IMG/VR virus record: IMGVR_UViG_3300022924_000016
Span: 1 to 64,000 of that record
From: a virus
DNA length: 64,000 bases
Strand: one strand, 5' to 3'
The position numbers and the translations under genes are program-made. How positions within the stretch are numbered: position 1 is the first letter of the stretch; every line of letters starts with the position of its first letter. Under the pieces are notes generated by a model, which saw nothing but the letters and a program-made list of their open reading frames with translations, had not been told where the DNA came from and searched no databases. Below are positions 36,405-44,194 of this stretch, piece by piece.

Positions 36405-36640
36405 TTAAAATCTCTCTTTATTAAATTATTACAGACTAGAGTTCCAACTAAATACATTAGATTCAAGCTTTCAGTTGACATCCAATTGTTTTTCCATTCG
36501 ATTATATAGTATTCTTCTTCTAAGTCTACTGTTACTGTGCAATGATTGTTTTTGAATTTATTTTTATGCGCGTAAAAATCATTTTCAAGAAAGAATGGAG
36601 CTATTAATTCCATAATTCTTTGGTCTTCTACTTCTTCCAT
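36389..36640 (-). CDS. hypothetical protein, 83 aa
   Basis: MEEVEDQRIMELIAPFFLE starts a protein with a beta part (HCTVTVDLEEEYYIIEWKNNW) and a hydrophobic helical end (LNLMYLVGTLVCNNLI). Unknown function. First gene of a small leftward group, coupled to the ribbon gene. Confidence 0.75.
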   Translation of the reverse strand: MEEVEDQRIMELIAPFFLENDFYAHKNKFKNNHCTVTVDLEEEYYIIEWKNNWMSTESLNLMYLVGTLVCNNLIKRDFKWKIK

Positions 36641-36697
36641 TTTCTGTTTATTATTGTATGGTAAAAGTAATTAAATAAAGTTAGATTAGCTAAGATT

Positions 36698-38089
36698 TTA
36701 ACCAAACATTAACTTCAAAGTTTCTTCAATTTTTTTATTCGGCGAAGTATATCCACTTTCATAAAGATATTTCAAATACCATCTGTTTCTGAAATAAAGT
36801 TGCTTTAGACTTCTCCCTTGGAATTTCCCATTTAATAGTTTATCCGAACCATTATGTTCTTCTGTAAATTCAAATTGGGTACTCTTAGGCTTTCCGTGTT
36901 TAAGAAGATACTCTTTTGTTGTTATTTCTTTTGAGCCCGCGGGGACGTCTGTAAGTAGCTTATCACCGCTGAATAAACCCCAACCATAACCTTTAATATT
37001 TTCAAAATTAAATTTAGAAGCTGATCCGAATTTTCTATAATTCCCTGAAAAACAAATCACTCTTCCGAATTCTTTATCAGGATGTGTTCTTAAAATTCTA
37101 CCGTATCTTTGCATTATTACTCTTACTGAATTTGTAGGCGAACAATCGACCAGTGAAAAAAGTCTTGGAAAATCAAAACCCACATTCAATGCGGACACCG
37201 ATATCATGGTCTTATACTTTCCACTTAAAAAGCCTTTTGTGTTTTCATCTCTTAAAGTGTCATTCATTTTAGAGTGTACAGAAACAGCTTCGGGTAATAA
37301 TTTTTGTAATTCTTCCAAGCAAGCTATTGAGGGAACAAATACTAAAGCGTTTTCATTTTCAGGCATCCTAAGAAGAAAATCTCTTACCTGTTCAGATAGA
37401 CTCATTTCTTGGTAAAACAGTTCTTTACTCTCATCCGTAAAATCTGATTGATTTGTATTAAGTTCAAGAAACTTTGCCCCATCTTCTTTATAAACATCGT
37501 AGTATTTTATAGGACTCCAATGTCCATCTTTTATCATTTTTTCGGGAGGAACAACATAACAAATATCAGTGAAGAAGGCTCCTTTAATTCTTGTCATAAC
37601 TTTCGCCATAGAACCATCTTGGCCTGTTGCATCAATATGTATGGGACTAGCTGTTAAACCGAGACAAGATTTAATTCCCAACTGTTTAAGCATTTTAATG
37701 ATGTGGGAATCCTCCTTACTTCCGTGGTCACATTCGTCTACGATTACATACTTTATATTTTGGTCTTTTAGTATTTCATAAGAGACAGATTTTGGTGTGG
37801 CGTATATCAAGTTTTCAGAAAGTTCTCGTCTTTTCATACTTGCACTATAAACAGATGGGAAAATACCGAATGATTCTACCTTACTTAAATTTTGCTCTAA
37901 AATATTCTTATCTGGCTGCAAGCAAAGTATCTTACCTTCTACCAATTCTTTAGCTATTCCTGCTATTATCAAGCTCTTACCAGATGCTGTGACTGCGAGA
38001 ATAATCTCTCTTCTTCCTTTTGGGTCTCTTAAAACTTCTAATCCTTTCTTAACAGCCTCTTCTTGGTAATCTCTGAATTTAAACTCCAT
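36698..38089 (-). CDS. SF2 DNA helicase, UvsW-like, 463 aa
   Basis: Superfamily 2 motifs are clear: FRDYQEEA (Q-like), AVTASGKS (motif I, 32-39), YATPKSV (Ib), VIVDECDHGS (motif II, D118-E119), LTASPI (III) and MQRYGRILR (VI). Architecture and length match UvsW-type and T5 D10-like phage helicases that process replication forks and recombination intermediates. It follows the Dam-like gene with one base of overlap. Confidence 0.9.
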   Translation of the reverse strand: MEFKFRDYQEEAVKKGLEVLRDPKGRREIILAVTASGKSLIIAGIAKELVEGKILCLQPDKNILEQNLSKVESFGIFPSVYSASMKRRELSENLIYATPKSVSYEILKDQNIKYVIVDECDHGSKEDSHIIKMLKQLGIKSCLGLTASPIHIDATGQDGSMAKVMTRIKGAFFTDICYVVPPEKMIKDGHWSPIKYYDVYKEDGAKFLELNTNQSDFTDESKELFYQEMSLSEQVRDFLLRMPENENALVFVPSIACLEELQKLLPEAVSVHSKMNDTLRDENTKGFLSGKYKTMISVSALNVGFDFPRLFSLVDCSPTNSVRVIMQRYGRILRTHPDKEFGRVICFSGNYRKFGSASKFNFENIKGYGWGLFSGDKLLTDVPAGSKEITTKEYLLKHGKPKSTQFEFTEEHNGSDKLLNGKFQGRSLKQLYFRNRWYLKYLYESGYTSPNKKIEETLKLMFG

Positions 38090-38829
38090 TAAAGTGTGAA
38101 TAGTTTTTCAGTTGAAAGTTTATTTCCACCAGATTTCCCATTAGCACTTAAAGAAGATTTCAATTCTTTTTGCCAAACACATTTAAAATTTTCAGGCATT
38201 TCATATTCTGAGACATAGACATAATGCCCTTCTTTTTTCATTTCTTCACACCATTTATAAAATGCATCATAATCGAAATTTTTAGATGTGGAATAATGTT
38301 TAGTATTTTTATAAGGGATATCGCAATAAATTATAGCTTCTTTTTTGGGACTTATGGTTAAGATATCTTTGCAAGAAAATATTACTGATTTTAATAAAGG
38401 CATTTGCTTTTCAATACCTCTAATGCTTTCTGAAATATAATTCCTATCTGTTCCTATTTTAGTTTTTGAAATTCCAGAATAACCTCCCTCAAAAAATCTA
38501 CCGTTTGCTGAAGCCATATAACCAATCCATCCTATTTCAAAATCAGACATATCCGTTAAAATGTTATTATTGTAGATATTTCTTGCTTTTGAATAAAGTT
38601 CTTTACTTATTTCTAACGGTCTTTCTAGATTATTTTGAAGTCCTTTATATAAAGCAATAAGGTATCTATTATTATCTAAAGCATACCTTGGAATATAACT
38701 AGGTACTTTATCAATCAGATTAGCTCCTCCAACACAGGCATCAATAAATATCATTCCACCTTGATAATGCTCTAAAATAATCGGCAGAATTTCTTTTGCT
38801 ATTCTTGCCTTGCTTCCCATGTATTTCAT
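38089..38829 (-). CDS. Dam-like N6-adenine DNA methylase, 246 aa
   Basis: I chose the ATG at 38829 (MKYMGSKARIAKEIL), directly after the preceding stop, because this N-terminus is typical of the family; an upstream ATG overlaps that gene. The SAM motif FIDACVGGAN lies at 28-37 and the catalytic motif CDIPYKNTKHY at about 169-179 (DIPY in place of the usual DPPY). The product methylates adenine in DNA, probably to protect phage DNA. No partner restriction enzyme is present, so it is an orphan methylase. Confidence 0.85.
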   Translation of the reverse strand: MKYMGSKARIAKEILPIILEHYQGGMIFIDACVGGANLIDKVPSYIPRYALDNNRYLIALYKGLQNNLERPLEISKELYSKARNIYNNNILTDMSDFEIGWIGYMASANGRFFEGGYSGISKTKIGTDRNYISESIRGIEKQMPLLKSVIFSCKDILTISPKKEAIIYCDIPYKNTKHYSTSKNFDYDAFYKWCEEMKKEGHYVYVSEYEMPENFKCVWQKELKSSLSANGKSGGNKLSTEKLFTL

Positions 38830-38830
38830 A

Positions 38831-39088
38831 CTAAAATAATATTTCAAATCTCTCAACTATTATCTGTGGAGATTTTGTTAAGTTTTGATTTTCTTTTATT
38901 CCATCGTGAATCCTAAAGTAGTGATTTTTAATATCATCTTCAAAATAGTTTTCACTCACCCTCACTTCAACTTCGGTTTCATCTGAAAACTGAAAATATT
39001 GTGCTTTATGTGTTAGGGGTACTTGATTACAAAAGTAAACTAAATCACCTTTTATTTTTACCAAGTATAAAAATTCTTTCTTTTCCAT
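38831..39088 (-). CDS. hypothetical protein, 85 aa
   Basis: MEKKEFLYLVKIKGDLVYF starts a beta-rich protein (YFQFSDETEVEVRVSENYF) and a final strand (LTKSPQIIVERFEILF). It ends one base before the Dam start. Unknown function. Confidence 0.75.
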   Translation of the reverse strand: MEKKEFLYLVKIKGDLVYFCNQVPLTHKAQYFQFSDETEVEVRVSENYFEDDIKNHYFRIHDGIKENQNLTKSPQIIVERFEILF

Positions 39089-39089
39089 T

Positions 39090-39338
39090 TTAATATTTTT
39101 CTAAGTCTTCAATTACAGTGAACCAAAACTCTAAATCGTCTATTTCATAACCTTTTACTAAATATATTTGTTCATTTCTATTAATCATAGATATTTGAGA
39201 TTGCACCAACATTATTGCATTATTTACAGCCTCTTCCTTATGCTCATTAATATCTATTATAGGAGTATTGTGCAATTTAAAATAGTATATTGAATAGCTG
39301 TTTATCAATCTATTAACTATTTTTTTAATTTTGTCCAT
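39090..39338 (-). CDS. hypothetical protein, 82 aa
   Basis: MDKIKKIVNRLINSYSIYY begins a basic helix, then an acidic body with a strand YLVKGYEIDDLEFWFTVIEDL. Unknown function; co-transcribed with primase and methylase. Confidence 0.7.
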   Translation of the reverse strand: MDKIKKIVNRLINSYSIYYFKLHNTPIIDINEHKEEAVNNAIMLVQSQISMINRNEQIYLVKGYEIDDLEFWFTVIEDLEKY

Positions 39339-39371
39339 AATTCTTATTTAGAAAGTAAAGGTAAGCTTTAA

Positions 39372-40583
39372 TTATTTATTATCCAAATTTTTATAATCTA
39401 AATTTAAAATTTTAACAGAATCTTTTATATACCTGTACCACCTTTTTACTGTTCCCATTGACATATCTGAATTATTTACAATGGATATTTGGTCTATTTT
39501 CCCAAAGTTTTCAAAGTCCCAATCGTTTATAATCTTAAACATTTTTGATATTGTATTCTCCCTTCTTATTTTTGCTATTTGATTTACACTTAATGAGCGT
39601 CTTTCCTTAACACTAAAGTTATAGTCAGGGTTAAAAAGAATTCGCTTGGTCTTGTTAAGTATTATTTTTGGAGCATCTTGATTAAATACATTCTTAACAA
39701 TATTTAAAAGTTCTGATTTTTCTAAAGGTGGCTTAAATCTATCTTCGTTAACCACTTGTGCCCAACTTGTAAGTTGTGAGATATTAATCCAATTATTCAG
39801 TCCATAAAATTGACTCAAAACTGAAAACATTACCGTATTTCTATTTCCCAAAGTTACTATTGGTATGTAAACTTCTGAATAACATATTTTGTTATCTCCT
39901 AAATCTATGAAAGGTTCTCCGTTAAAATCTATGTCAGAAATTTTGTCTTGTAAATTTGTATACCTATATTTTGTATCCTCAAAAAGATTCGTTCTCTCGC
40001 ATCCTATAATATTATTAGTTTTAATGTTACTGAACGAAACTTTATCCTTTATAACCTTTAAGCATTCCTTATATTCATAAGTAGAGTAGAACTCATTGTA
40101 GTAAATATCTTTATCATAAGATAATACGCATAACCTATCTATTGATATAGCCCTTGTATCAATCTCTATTCCTAATTCATCTCCTAATTTTTTAGTAACT
40201 TCCTTATAGTTTGTAACTGTTAAACCTTTAACTGATAATAAAATCCCAAAACCCTTGTTTGATAAACTTTTCCAAAAAGAAACCACGTAAGGTATTTCAG
40301 ATAGATTTATACTTTCTACATTATCTATATCCAAATAGAGAAATCCTGTAGGATTTACAACAGTACTTCCGCTTACATAACTGTCGTGTGAAAAATTAAA
40401 AACTATTGACGGCAAGCCACACTTTAAAACAGAATATTTTTCAGATTTTCTGTCAAGGGTTCTTGCAAAATCAACTTGTGACTTTCTAATATGGTCAGGA
40501 TTTCTAATAGATTCTACAAAATCTGGTAATGTAAGTAGACCTATAATATCTCTCTTCTTAATATTCGCGACTAAATCAAACAT
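39372..40583 (-). CDS. primase of BT4734/VirE-N (AEP-like) type, 403 aa
   Basis: The N-terminal half carries GFLYLDIDNVE (D85, D87), GFGILLSVKG and SIDRLCVLSYDKDI, the pattern of the BT4734-like/VirE N-terminal domain, an archaeo-eukaryotic primase-type fold. A helical PriCT-like part follows (TVMFSVLSQFYGLNNW to EKSELLNIVKNVFN), and the end reads as a winged helix (MGTVKRWYRYIKDSV). No helicase domain is fused; the helicase gene lies two genes downstream. It probably primes phage DNA synthesis. It follows a structured leader RNA. Confidence 0.75.
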   Translation of the reverse strand: MFDLVANIKKRDIIGLLTLPDFVESIRNPDHIRKSQVDFARTLDRKSEKYSVLKCGLPSIVFNFSHDSYVSGSTVVNPTGFLYLDIDNVESINLSEIPYVVSFWKSLSNKGFGILLSVKGLTVTNYKEVTKKLGDELGIEIDTRAISIDRLCVLSYDKDIYYNEFYSTYEYKECLKVIKDKVSFSNIKTNNIIGCERTNLFEDTKYRYTNLQDKISDIDFNGEPFIDLGDNKICYSEVYIPIVTLGNRNTVMFSVLSQFYGLNNWINISQLTSWAQVVNEDRFKPPLEKSELLNIVKNVFNQDAPKIILNKTKRILFNPDYNFSVKERRSLSVNQIAKIRRENTISKMFKIINDWDFENFGKIDQISIVNNSDMSMGTVKRWYRYIKDSVKILNLDYKNLDNK

Positions 40584-40622
40584 ATATAAAATTAAAAATC
40601 CCCGAATAATAAAAACCTTAAA

Positions 40623-40696
40623 GTGGAAAGGAGGCTTCTATTAAACAGGGAAATCTTAAATTCTGTTATAATTGTATTTTTTGCTACCCTTTCCAC
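40623..40696 (-). promoter_or_regulatory. structured 5' leader of the primase operon
   Basis: GTGGAAAGG (40696-40688 on the minus strand) pairs with CCTTTCCAC (40631-40623) over 9 bp, with an inner AACAG/CTGTT stem, inside the 140-base leader between promoter and primase. This could be a cis-regulatory RNA; no known riboswitch pattern was recognised. Confidence 0.5.
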
Positions 40697-40730
40697 AGAA
40701 TCACAAAAACCTATATTTTAATTTTGTATG

Positions 40731-40761
40731 CAAATGTAGCTATTATATTCTTAATAACCAA
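40731..40761 (-). promoter_or_regulatory. promoter TTG-N20-TACATTTG for the primase operon
   Basis: -33 TTG at 40759-40761, spacer of 20 bases, -7 TACATTTG at 40731-40738. Transcription would start near 40725 and read through the leader into 39372-40583 and the genes below. Confidence 0.75.
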
Positions 40762-40766
40762 ACAGT

Positions 40767-40979
40767 TTAACCTTTCACTAAGAAAAATAAAGCCGTTTCT
40801 AAGACCTGAGCATCTCTTTTTATTGATATTTCCTGAACTTCGCTGGTATAATAACTGTTCCAAAGCGAATAAAGGATTTCTTCTCTTTTTTCCTCTTGAA
40901 AGGAATTTATTATAAGTTCATTCAAGAAACCGTAGATCACTTCTTTATATTCGAAGAATCCGAGTTTGTCTTTTTGCAT
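40767..40979 (-). CDS. hypothetical protein, 70 aa
   Basis: MQKDKLGFFEYKEVIYGFL starts a helical, acidic protein (SFQEEKREEILYSLWNSYY). First gene left of the divergent promoters, so it is likely transcribed early. Unknown function. Confidence 0.75.
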   Translation of the reverse strand: MQKDKLGFFEYKEVIYGFLNELIINSFQEEKREEILYSLWNSYYTSEVQEISIKRDAQVLETALFFLVKG

Positions 40980-41001
40980 TTTAATTTCTTTTTTCTCCCG
41001 A

Positions 41002-41032
41002 CAAAGATAATAAATTTAATTCTTTTAAGCAA
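41002..41032 (-). promoter_or_regulatory. leftward divergent promoter TTG-N20-TATCTTTG
   Basis: -33 TTG at 41030-41032, spacer of 20 bases, -7 TATCTTTG at 41002-41009, pointing at the gene 40767-40979. Back to back with the rightward promoter at 41079. Confidence 0.75.
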
Positions 41033-41078
41033 ATCAGTAAATAGAATATTTATCGCTGTTAAACTTTAGTTAAAGTTC

Positions 41079-41109
41079 TTGTGTATTAAATTATATATTA
41101 ATATCTTTG
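41079..41109 (+). promoter_or_regulatory. rightward divergent promoter TTG-N20-TATCTTTG
   Basis: -33 TTG at 41079-41081, spacer of 20 bases, -7 TATCTTTG at 41102-41109. It starts the whole rightward (structural) arm. The expected transcription start is at about 41,115, at or inside the first start codon. Confidence 0.75.
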
Positions 41110-41113
41110 TATA

Positions 41114-41542
41114 GTGAAGCGTAAATACAATGTAAAGCAAAAATATTATACGAGGTTCATTCTTTTGATAGAAGCGGAATTATTAAGCCAAGACTTTATT
41201 TTAGACAAGAAGAATTTAGATATGAAATACTACCTCAAAGGAGATTATGGAGTTTTCATACCTAAAAAATTAGTTGAAGATTTAGGTCTTGTGATAATCA
41301 CTTACAAAGACTTATCAATCGGATACATAAAATTTGATGATTTCCCCTTTGGTCAAAAACCCGCATTCATTCAAAGAAGAAAAGATTTTTTGCAATCAAT
41401 AAATTCAATAATAGAAACACATAAATATGAACTTGACATTCCCTGGAAAAAAATTAATCGTATCAAACATAAGCTCAGAACCTTTGGGGGGGACATCTTC
41501 CACAGTGCAAGTTTTATTTGCAGGAGAGGATTCCTTCTATAA
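41114..41542 (+). CDS. hypothetical protein, 142 aa, GTG start
   Basis: The frame opens with GTG at 41114, virtually at the predicted transcription start; a leaderless mRNA or a start further in (TTG 41165 or ATG 41222) is possible. Content: FILLIEAELLSQDF, DYGVFIPKKLVEDLG, then basic stretches. The last 116 bases overlap the GroES-like gene in another frame. Unknown function. Confidence 0.6.
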   Translation: MKRKYNVKQKYYTRFILLIEAELLSQDFILDKKNLDMKYYLKGDYGVFIPKKLVEDLGLVIITYKDLSIGYIKFDDFPFGQKPAFIQRRKDFLQSINSIIETHKYELDIPWKKINRIKHKLRTFGGDIFHSASFICRRGFLL

Positions 41543-41669
41543 GAAAGGGGATAATGTCTTGATTTTTTCTAAGAACGAGCATCCCAAAATAAAATTTAAA
41601 GATATCGACGGACTTTGGATAAGAAACTCTGATTTGGAAGTCGTAGGAAGGGTGGAAGAGAATGAGTAG
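41427..41669 (+). CDS. GroES-like co-chaperonin, 80 aa
   Basis: The sequence runs GKKLIVSNI (first strand), a short Gly/Ser-rich loop at the mobile-loop position (SEPLGGTSS), QVLFAGEDSFYKKGDNVLIF (the V-x-x-G-x-x-x-x-K-x-G-D-x-V-L core) and LWIRNSDLEVV (the E/S-D-I-L end). These are the GroES landmarks in order. At 80 residues it is shorter than GroES (97) and T4 gp31 (111). It would cap the phage GroEL-like ring encoded at 24516-26054 or the host GroEL. It overlaps the upstream gene by 116 bases. Confidence 0.6.
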   Translation: MNLTFPGKKLIVSNISSEPLGGTSSTVQVLFAGEDSFYKKGDNVLIFSKNEHPKIKFKDIDGLWIRNSDLEVVGRVEENE

Positions 41670-42039
41670 TCCCGTAGCTTTAAAATTAGACTTTGAGTAC
41701 TCTAATGATTTCAGGTTCATGGACTGCTTGATTTATATGTTTTCAAGGTGCCAAAAAAATTATATCTTATCCAAGACAGAGTGTGAGATTTTAAGGGAGT
41801 ACCTTTTAAGGGGATATTCATCGGAGACTAAAAAGCACATAGTTAAATCTTTGAAGACCACTATAACAAGCGTAAATACTTTGAATTGCAACTTGCAGAA
41901 GAAAGGTTTTCTGATGCCCGATCCAAATAAGCAGATAAACAAAACTTTGAATCCTGAGCTTTTAAAATTAAAGCAGTTTTACGAAACAGACTCGCAAAGA
42001 AAAGTACTGCTTATAAATTTCATAGACGAAAATGTTTAA
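41662..42039 (+). CDS. DNA-binding-like hypothetical protein, 125 aa
   Basis: A helical protein: RGYSSETKKHIVKSLKTTITSV reads as a helix-turn-helix, followed by NCNLQKKGFLMPDPNKQ and a Leu-rich end. In this position a regulator or a small terminase subunit is possible. Not recognised with certainty. Confidence 0.7.
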   Translation: MSSPVALKLDFEYSNDFRFMDCLIYMFSRCQKNYILSKTECEILREYLLRGYSSETKKHIVKSLKTTITSVNTLNCNLQKKGFLMPDPNKQINKTLNPELLKLKQFYETDSQRKVLLINFIDENV

Positions 42040-42424
42040 GGTAAAAGACCCTCTGATAACAGAAGAGATGATTATCCAAAATTACCTGCAAAGAGGAAAT
42101 AAAAAGGATGAAAGGGCGGTGAGAGAAGTGTGGCGGGTCTTAAAGGAGTTCATAAAACAGTCGGGAAAGACTCATACCAAAATAAAAATAGGGAACAGGC
42201 TAGAAATATTCTCCGATTTATATCTGAAAGCTGAAACAAAAGAGTATGAGGGAGAACAGCTTCAATACCTGATGAACAGTTTATACTGCGACAAGCCAAG
42301 AAAGTATGATGAGAACTACCTAATGAATTCAAAGTACCGAGAAAATAACATAGAAGAAATAGTAGAAGATGTGGAAAACTTTTTTAAGAATCCTCCTTTC
42401 AAGAATAAGAAAACAAAAGAGTAA
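42032..42424 (+). CDS. hypothetical protein, 130 aa
   Basis: MFKVKDPLITEEMIIQNYL begins a helical basic protein (NKKDERAVREVWRVLKEFI, KTHTKIKIGNRLEIFSDLYL) with an acidic C-terminal helix. Overlaps both neighbours. A role in packaging is possible from position only. Confidence 0.7.
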   Translation: MFKVKDPLITEEMIIQNYLQRGNKKDERAVREVWRVLKEFIKQSGKTHTKIKIGNRLEIFSDLYLKAETKEYEGEQLQYLMNSLYCDKPRKYDENYLMNSKYRENNIEEIVEDVENFFKNPPFKNKKTKE

Positions 42425-42677
42425 CAGGAAAATCTCAGAGAGAATAGAAGAATGCCTCAACTGCCCCAAGAACAGCTTGAACATGAAAGAAAGTGAAATA
42501 CCAAAAAGCAAAAAACTTTTAATAAGACTTTCAAACTTCTATTCTCTGATTACAGGACAAAAACACAAAGACAAATTTGGCAATTGCACAGCTTGTCATT
42601 CTTGCTCGGTATATTATAAAGCAAGAGAAGGAGAATGGGAAAATTGCCCCGAAAACAAATGGAAACAATGGAAATAG
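42369..42677 (+). CDS. zinc-binding-like protein, 102 aa
   Basis: Cys motifs ECLNCPKNS, NCTACHSCSVYYK and NCPENKWKQW show a metal-binding core with the CP..KW ending of the DUF6171 type (recollection). The only ATG lies inside the upstream gene, giving a 56-base overlap, so the true start may differ. The N-terminal 25 residues are basic. Confidence 0.65.
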   Translation: MWKTFLRILLSRIRKQKSNRKISERIEECLNCPKNSLNMKESEIPKSKKLLIRLSNFYSLITGQKHKDKFGNCTACHSCSVYYKAREGEWENCPENKWKQWK

Positions 42678-42976
42678 AACTAATAAACAAAGAAATAGCC
42701 GAATTTACAAAAGACGGTAAAAACCATATTTTAAATTATGGTTATAGGCAAAGGAACAGTGATTTAAAAACCGACCTCAAAATAGAAACTAAAGAAATAA
42801 TCAGCATAGTAGCTACCTGTCCTTGCACAAAGATAACAAAGAACAAGACAGATTACGGATATGATGTTACTTTGGAGTATGATTCAAAAAGGCTGAATGC
42901 TTTTTCAAAAGTTTTGAAGGTAGTCGCGGATAAAAAAGTAATAGCAGAAATAACACTAAGAGGAACAATTTTATAA
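42668..42976 (+). CDS. DUF1573-like protein, 102 aa
   Basis: I chose the ATG at 42668 (MEIELINKEIAEF); two earlier ATGs lie further into the upstream gene. ISIVATCPCTKITKNKTDYG, VTLEYDSKR and KVVADKKVIAEITLRGTI follow the DUF1573 pattern, an Ig-like fold with a CxC turn common in Bacteroidetes. Function unknown. Confidence 0.6.
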   Translation: MEIELINKEIAEFTKDGKNHILNYGYRQRNSDLKTDLKIETKEIISIVATCPCTKITKNKTDYGYDVTLEYDSKRLNAFSKVLKVVADKKVIAEITLRGTIL

Positions 42977-43299
42977 TGGATAAAATAGGAATTGTAGATA
43001 AAATATTAATGTTGTATCAGCAAAGAGACAATTTCAGGTTAAGACATGAGTATGAAAATGAAGATTCTAATTTTAGAGAAAGTTATGTCGGTATAACGAA
43101 TGATGAAGATTTCTATAGTTGGAGAAAATCTCAAAAAATAAAAACAGAAAGGTTTTATGAAGACAGTCTTATATACGCCCATAATGAATTAGATAACCTT
43201 GTAATAGAAGAAACCTTAATAGAAAATATAAGTTTGAAGCATTTGAAAGAGTTAAAAGACAATTTACTAAATACCTACAAGAAAATTAATAAATTATAA
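42976..43299 (+). CDS. hypothetical protein, 107 aa
   Basis: MDKIGIVDKILMLYQQRDN begins a helical, charged protein (NFRLRHEYENEDSNFRESYVG, LKHLKELKDNLLNTYKKIN). Tightly packed with both neighbours. Unknown function. Confidence 0.75.
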   Translation: MDKIGIVDKILMLYQQRDNFRLRHEYENEDSNFRESYVGITNDEDFYSWRKSQKIKTERFYEDSLIYAHNELDNLVIEETLIENISLKHLKELKDNLLNTYKKINKL

Positions 43300-43763
43300 T
43301 GGGAGTAACAAAGGAAGATATTGAAGAATTATATCAAGATGCCAAGAAATTAGATATGATAATTGAGGACAAAACAAAGTTAGATGAATTTTTAAATATA
43401 TCTGAAAAAGAGAGAATTACAAGTAAAATATACAATTTAGAACAGGAAAAGAATTTGTTATTAGCAAAGTCATTTTTAATAATGGCTACAACTTGTGAAG
43501 CAATAGGTGTATACAAAGAAGAAGTTTGTCTTTATGGAGATAATATGGAGTTATTAGCTAGAGCCTCTATTAAAAACTATAAGGTTGAGGGCACAATTAA
43601 TAAAGTCCGTAGTTATAAAATAGGAGATGGTTATTTTTTTAAAATTTTAGATGAAAAATTAATTCAAGAGTTTGAGAATACTTTTATACACAAAGCAAAA
43701 TTAGACCAAGAACAAAAATTACTAGAAGAGGTAAAAGAACTGTATAACAAAATAAAAAAATAA
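43299..43763 (+). CDS. hypothetical protein, 154 aa
   Basis: MGVTKEDIEELYQDAKKLD starts a helical, acidic protein with a beta middle (YGDNMELLARASIKNYKVEG) and a C-terminal coiled coil (KLDQEQKLLEEVKELYNKI). Unknown function. Confidence 0.75.
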   Translation: MGVTKEDIEELYQDAKKLDMIIEDKTKLDEFLNISEKERITSKIYNLEQEKNLLLAKSFLIMATTCEAIGVYKEEVCLYGDNMELLARASIKNYKVEGTINKVRSYKIGDGYFFKILDEKLIQEFENTFIHKAKLDQEQKLLEEVKELYNKIKK

Positions 43764-44023
43764 TGGAAGAAACAAATTTCAAAGGAAACCTGCATACAGT
43801 TCTAGGAGATATATTTACAAAGTATCCCGAAGTACCCACAGCTCACGTATTATATTCAATCTTGCACAAAAGCAATTTCAAAGGCAGTCATTTTTTTGAT
43901 ATGAATGATGAAAGACTTTATGCTTCGGCGGAAAAATTTCTAAAATATGGAGATTTAGAAGATGAACAATATACGGACGAAGAATGGGAACAATGGAGAG
44001 CAAGTAAATTTCAAGGGGTATGA
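43763..44023 (+). CDS. hypothetical protein, 86 aa
   Basis: MEETNFKGNLHTVLGDIF starts an aromatic-acidic helical protein (TAHVLYSILHKSNFKGSHFFD) ending WEQWRASKFQGV. Unknown function. Confidence 0.75.
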   Translation: MEETNFKGNLHTVLGDIFTKYPEVPTAHVLYSILHKSNFKGSHFFDMNDERLYASAEKFLKYGDLEDEQYTDEEWEQWRASKFQGV

Positions 44024-44193
44024 TAAATAAACTTGACATTAATAGTAAAAATAGCCAAATAAAAGAAATCTACAATAACGAGGGGTTTGAAATGTTAAAT
44101 TATATTGAAGAAGGATTAAAAAACACGCATGATACGGAATTTGATGATGCAATAAAGTATATCTATGAATTAAGAAATAAGTATTCAAAATAA
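44020..44193 (+). CDS. hypothetical protein, 57 aa
   Basis: MINKLDINSKNSQIKEIYN begins a short helical protein ending in a basic stretch. Its ATG overlaps the upstream stop as ATGA and the next gene starts one base after its stop, so it is very likely real despite its size. Confidence 0.75.
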   Translation: MINKLDINSKNSQIKEIYNNEGFEMLNYIEEGLKNTHDTEFDDAIKYIYELRNKYSK

Positions 44194-44194
44194 T

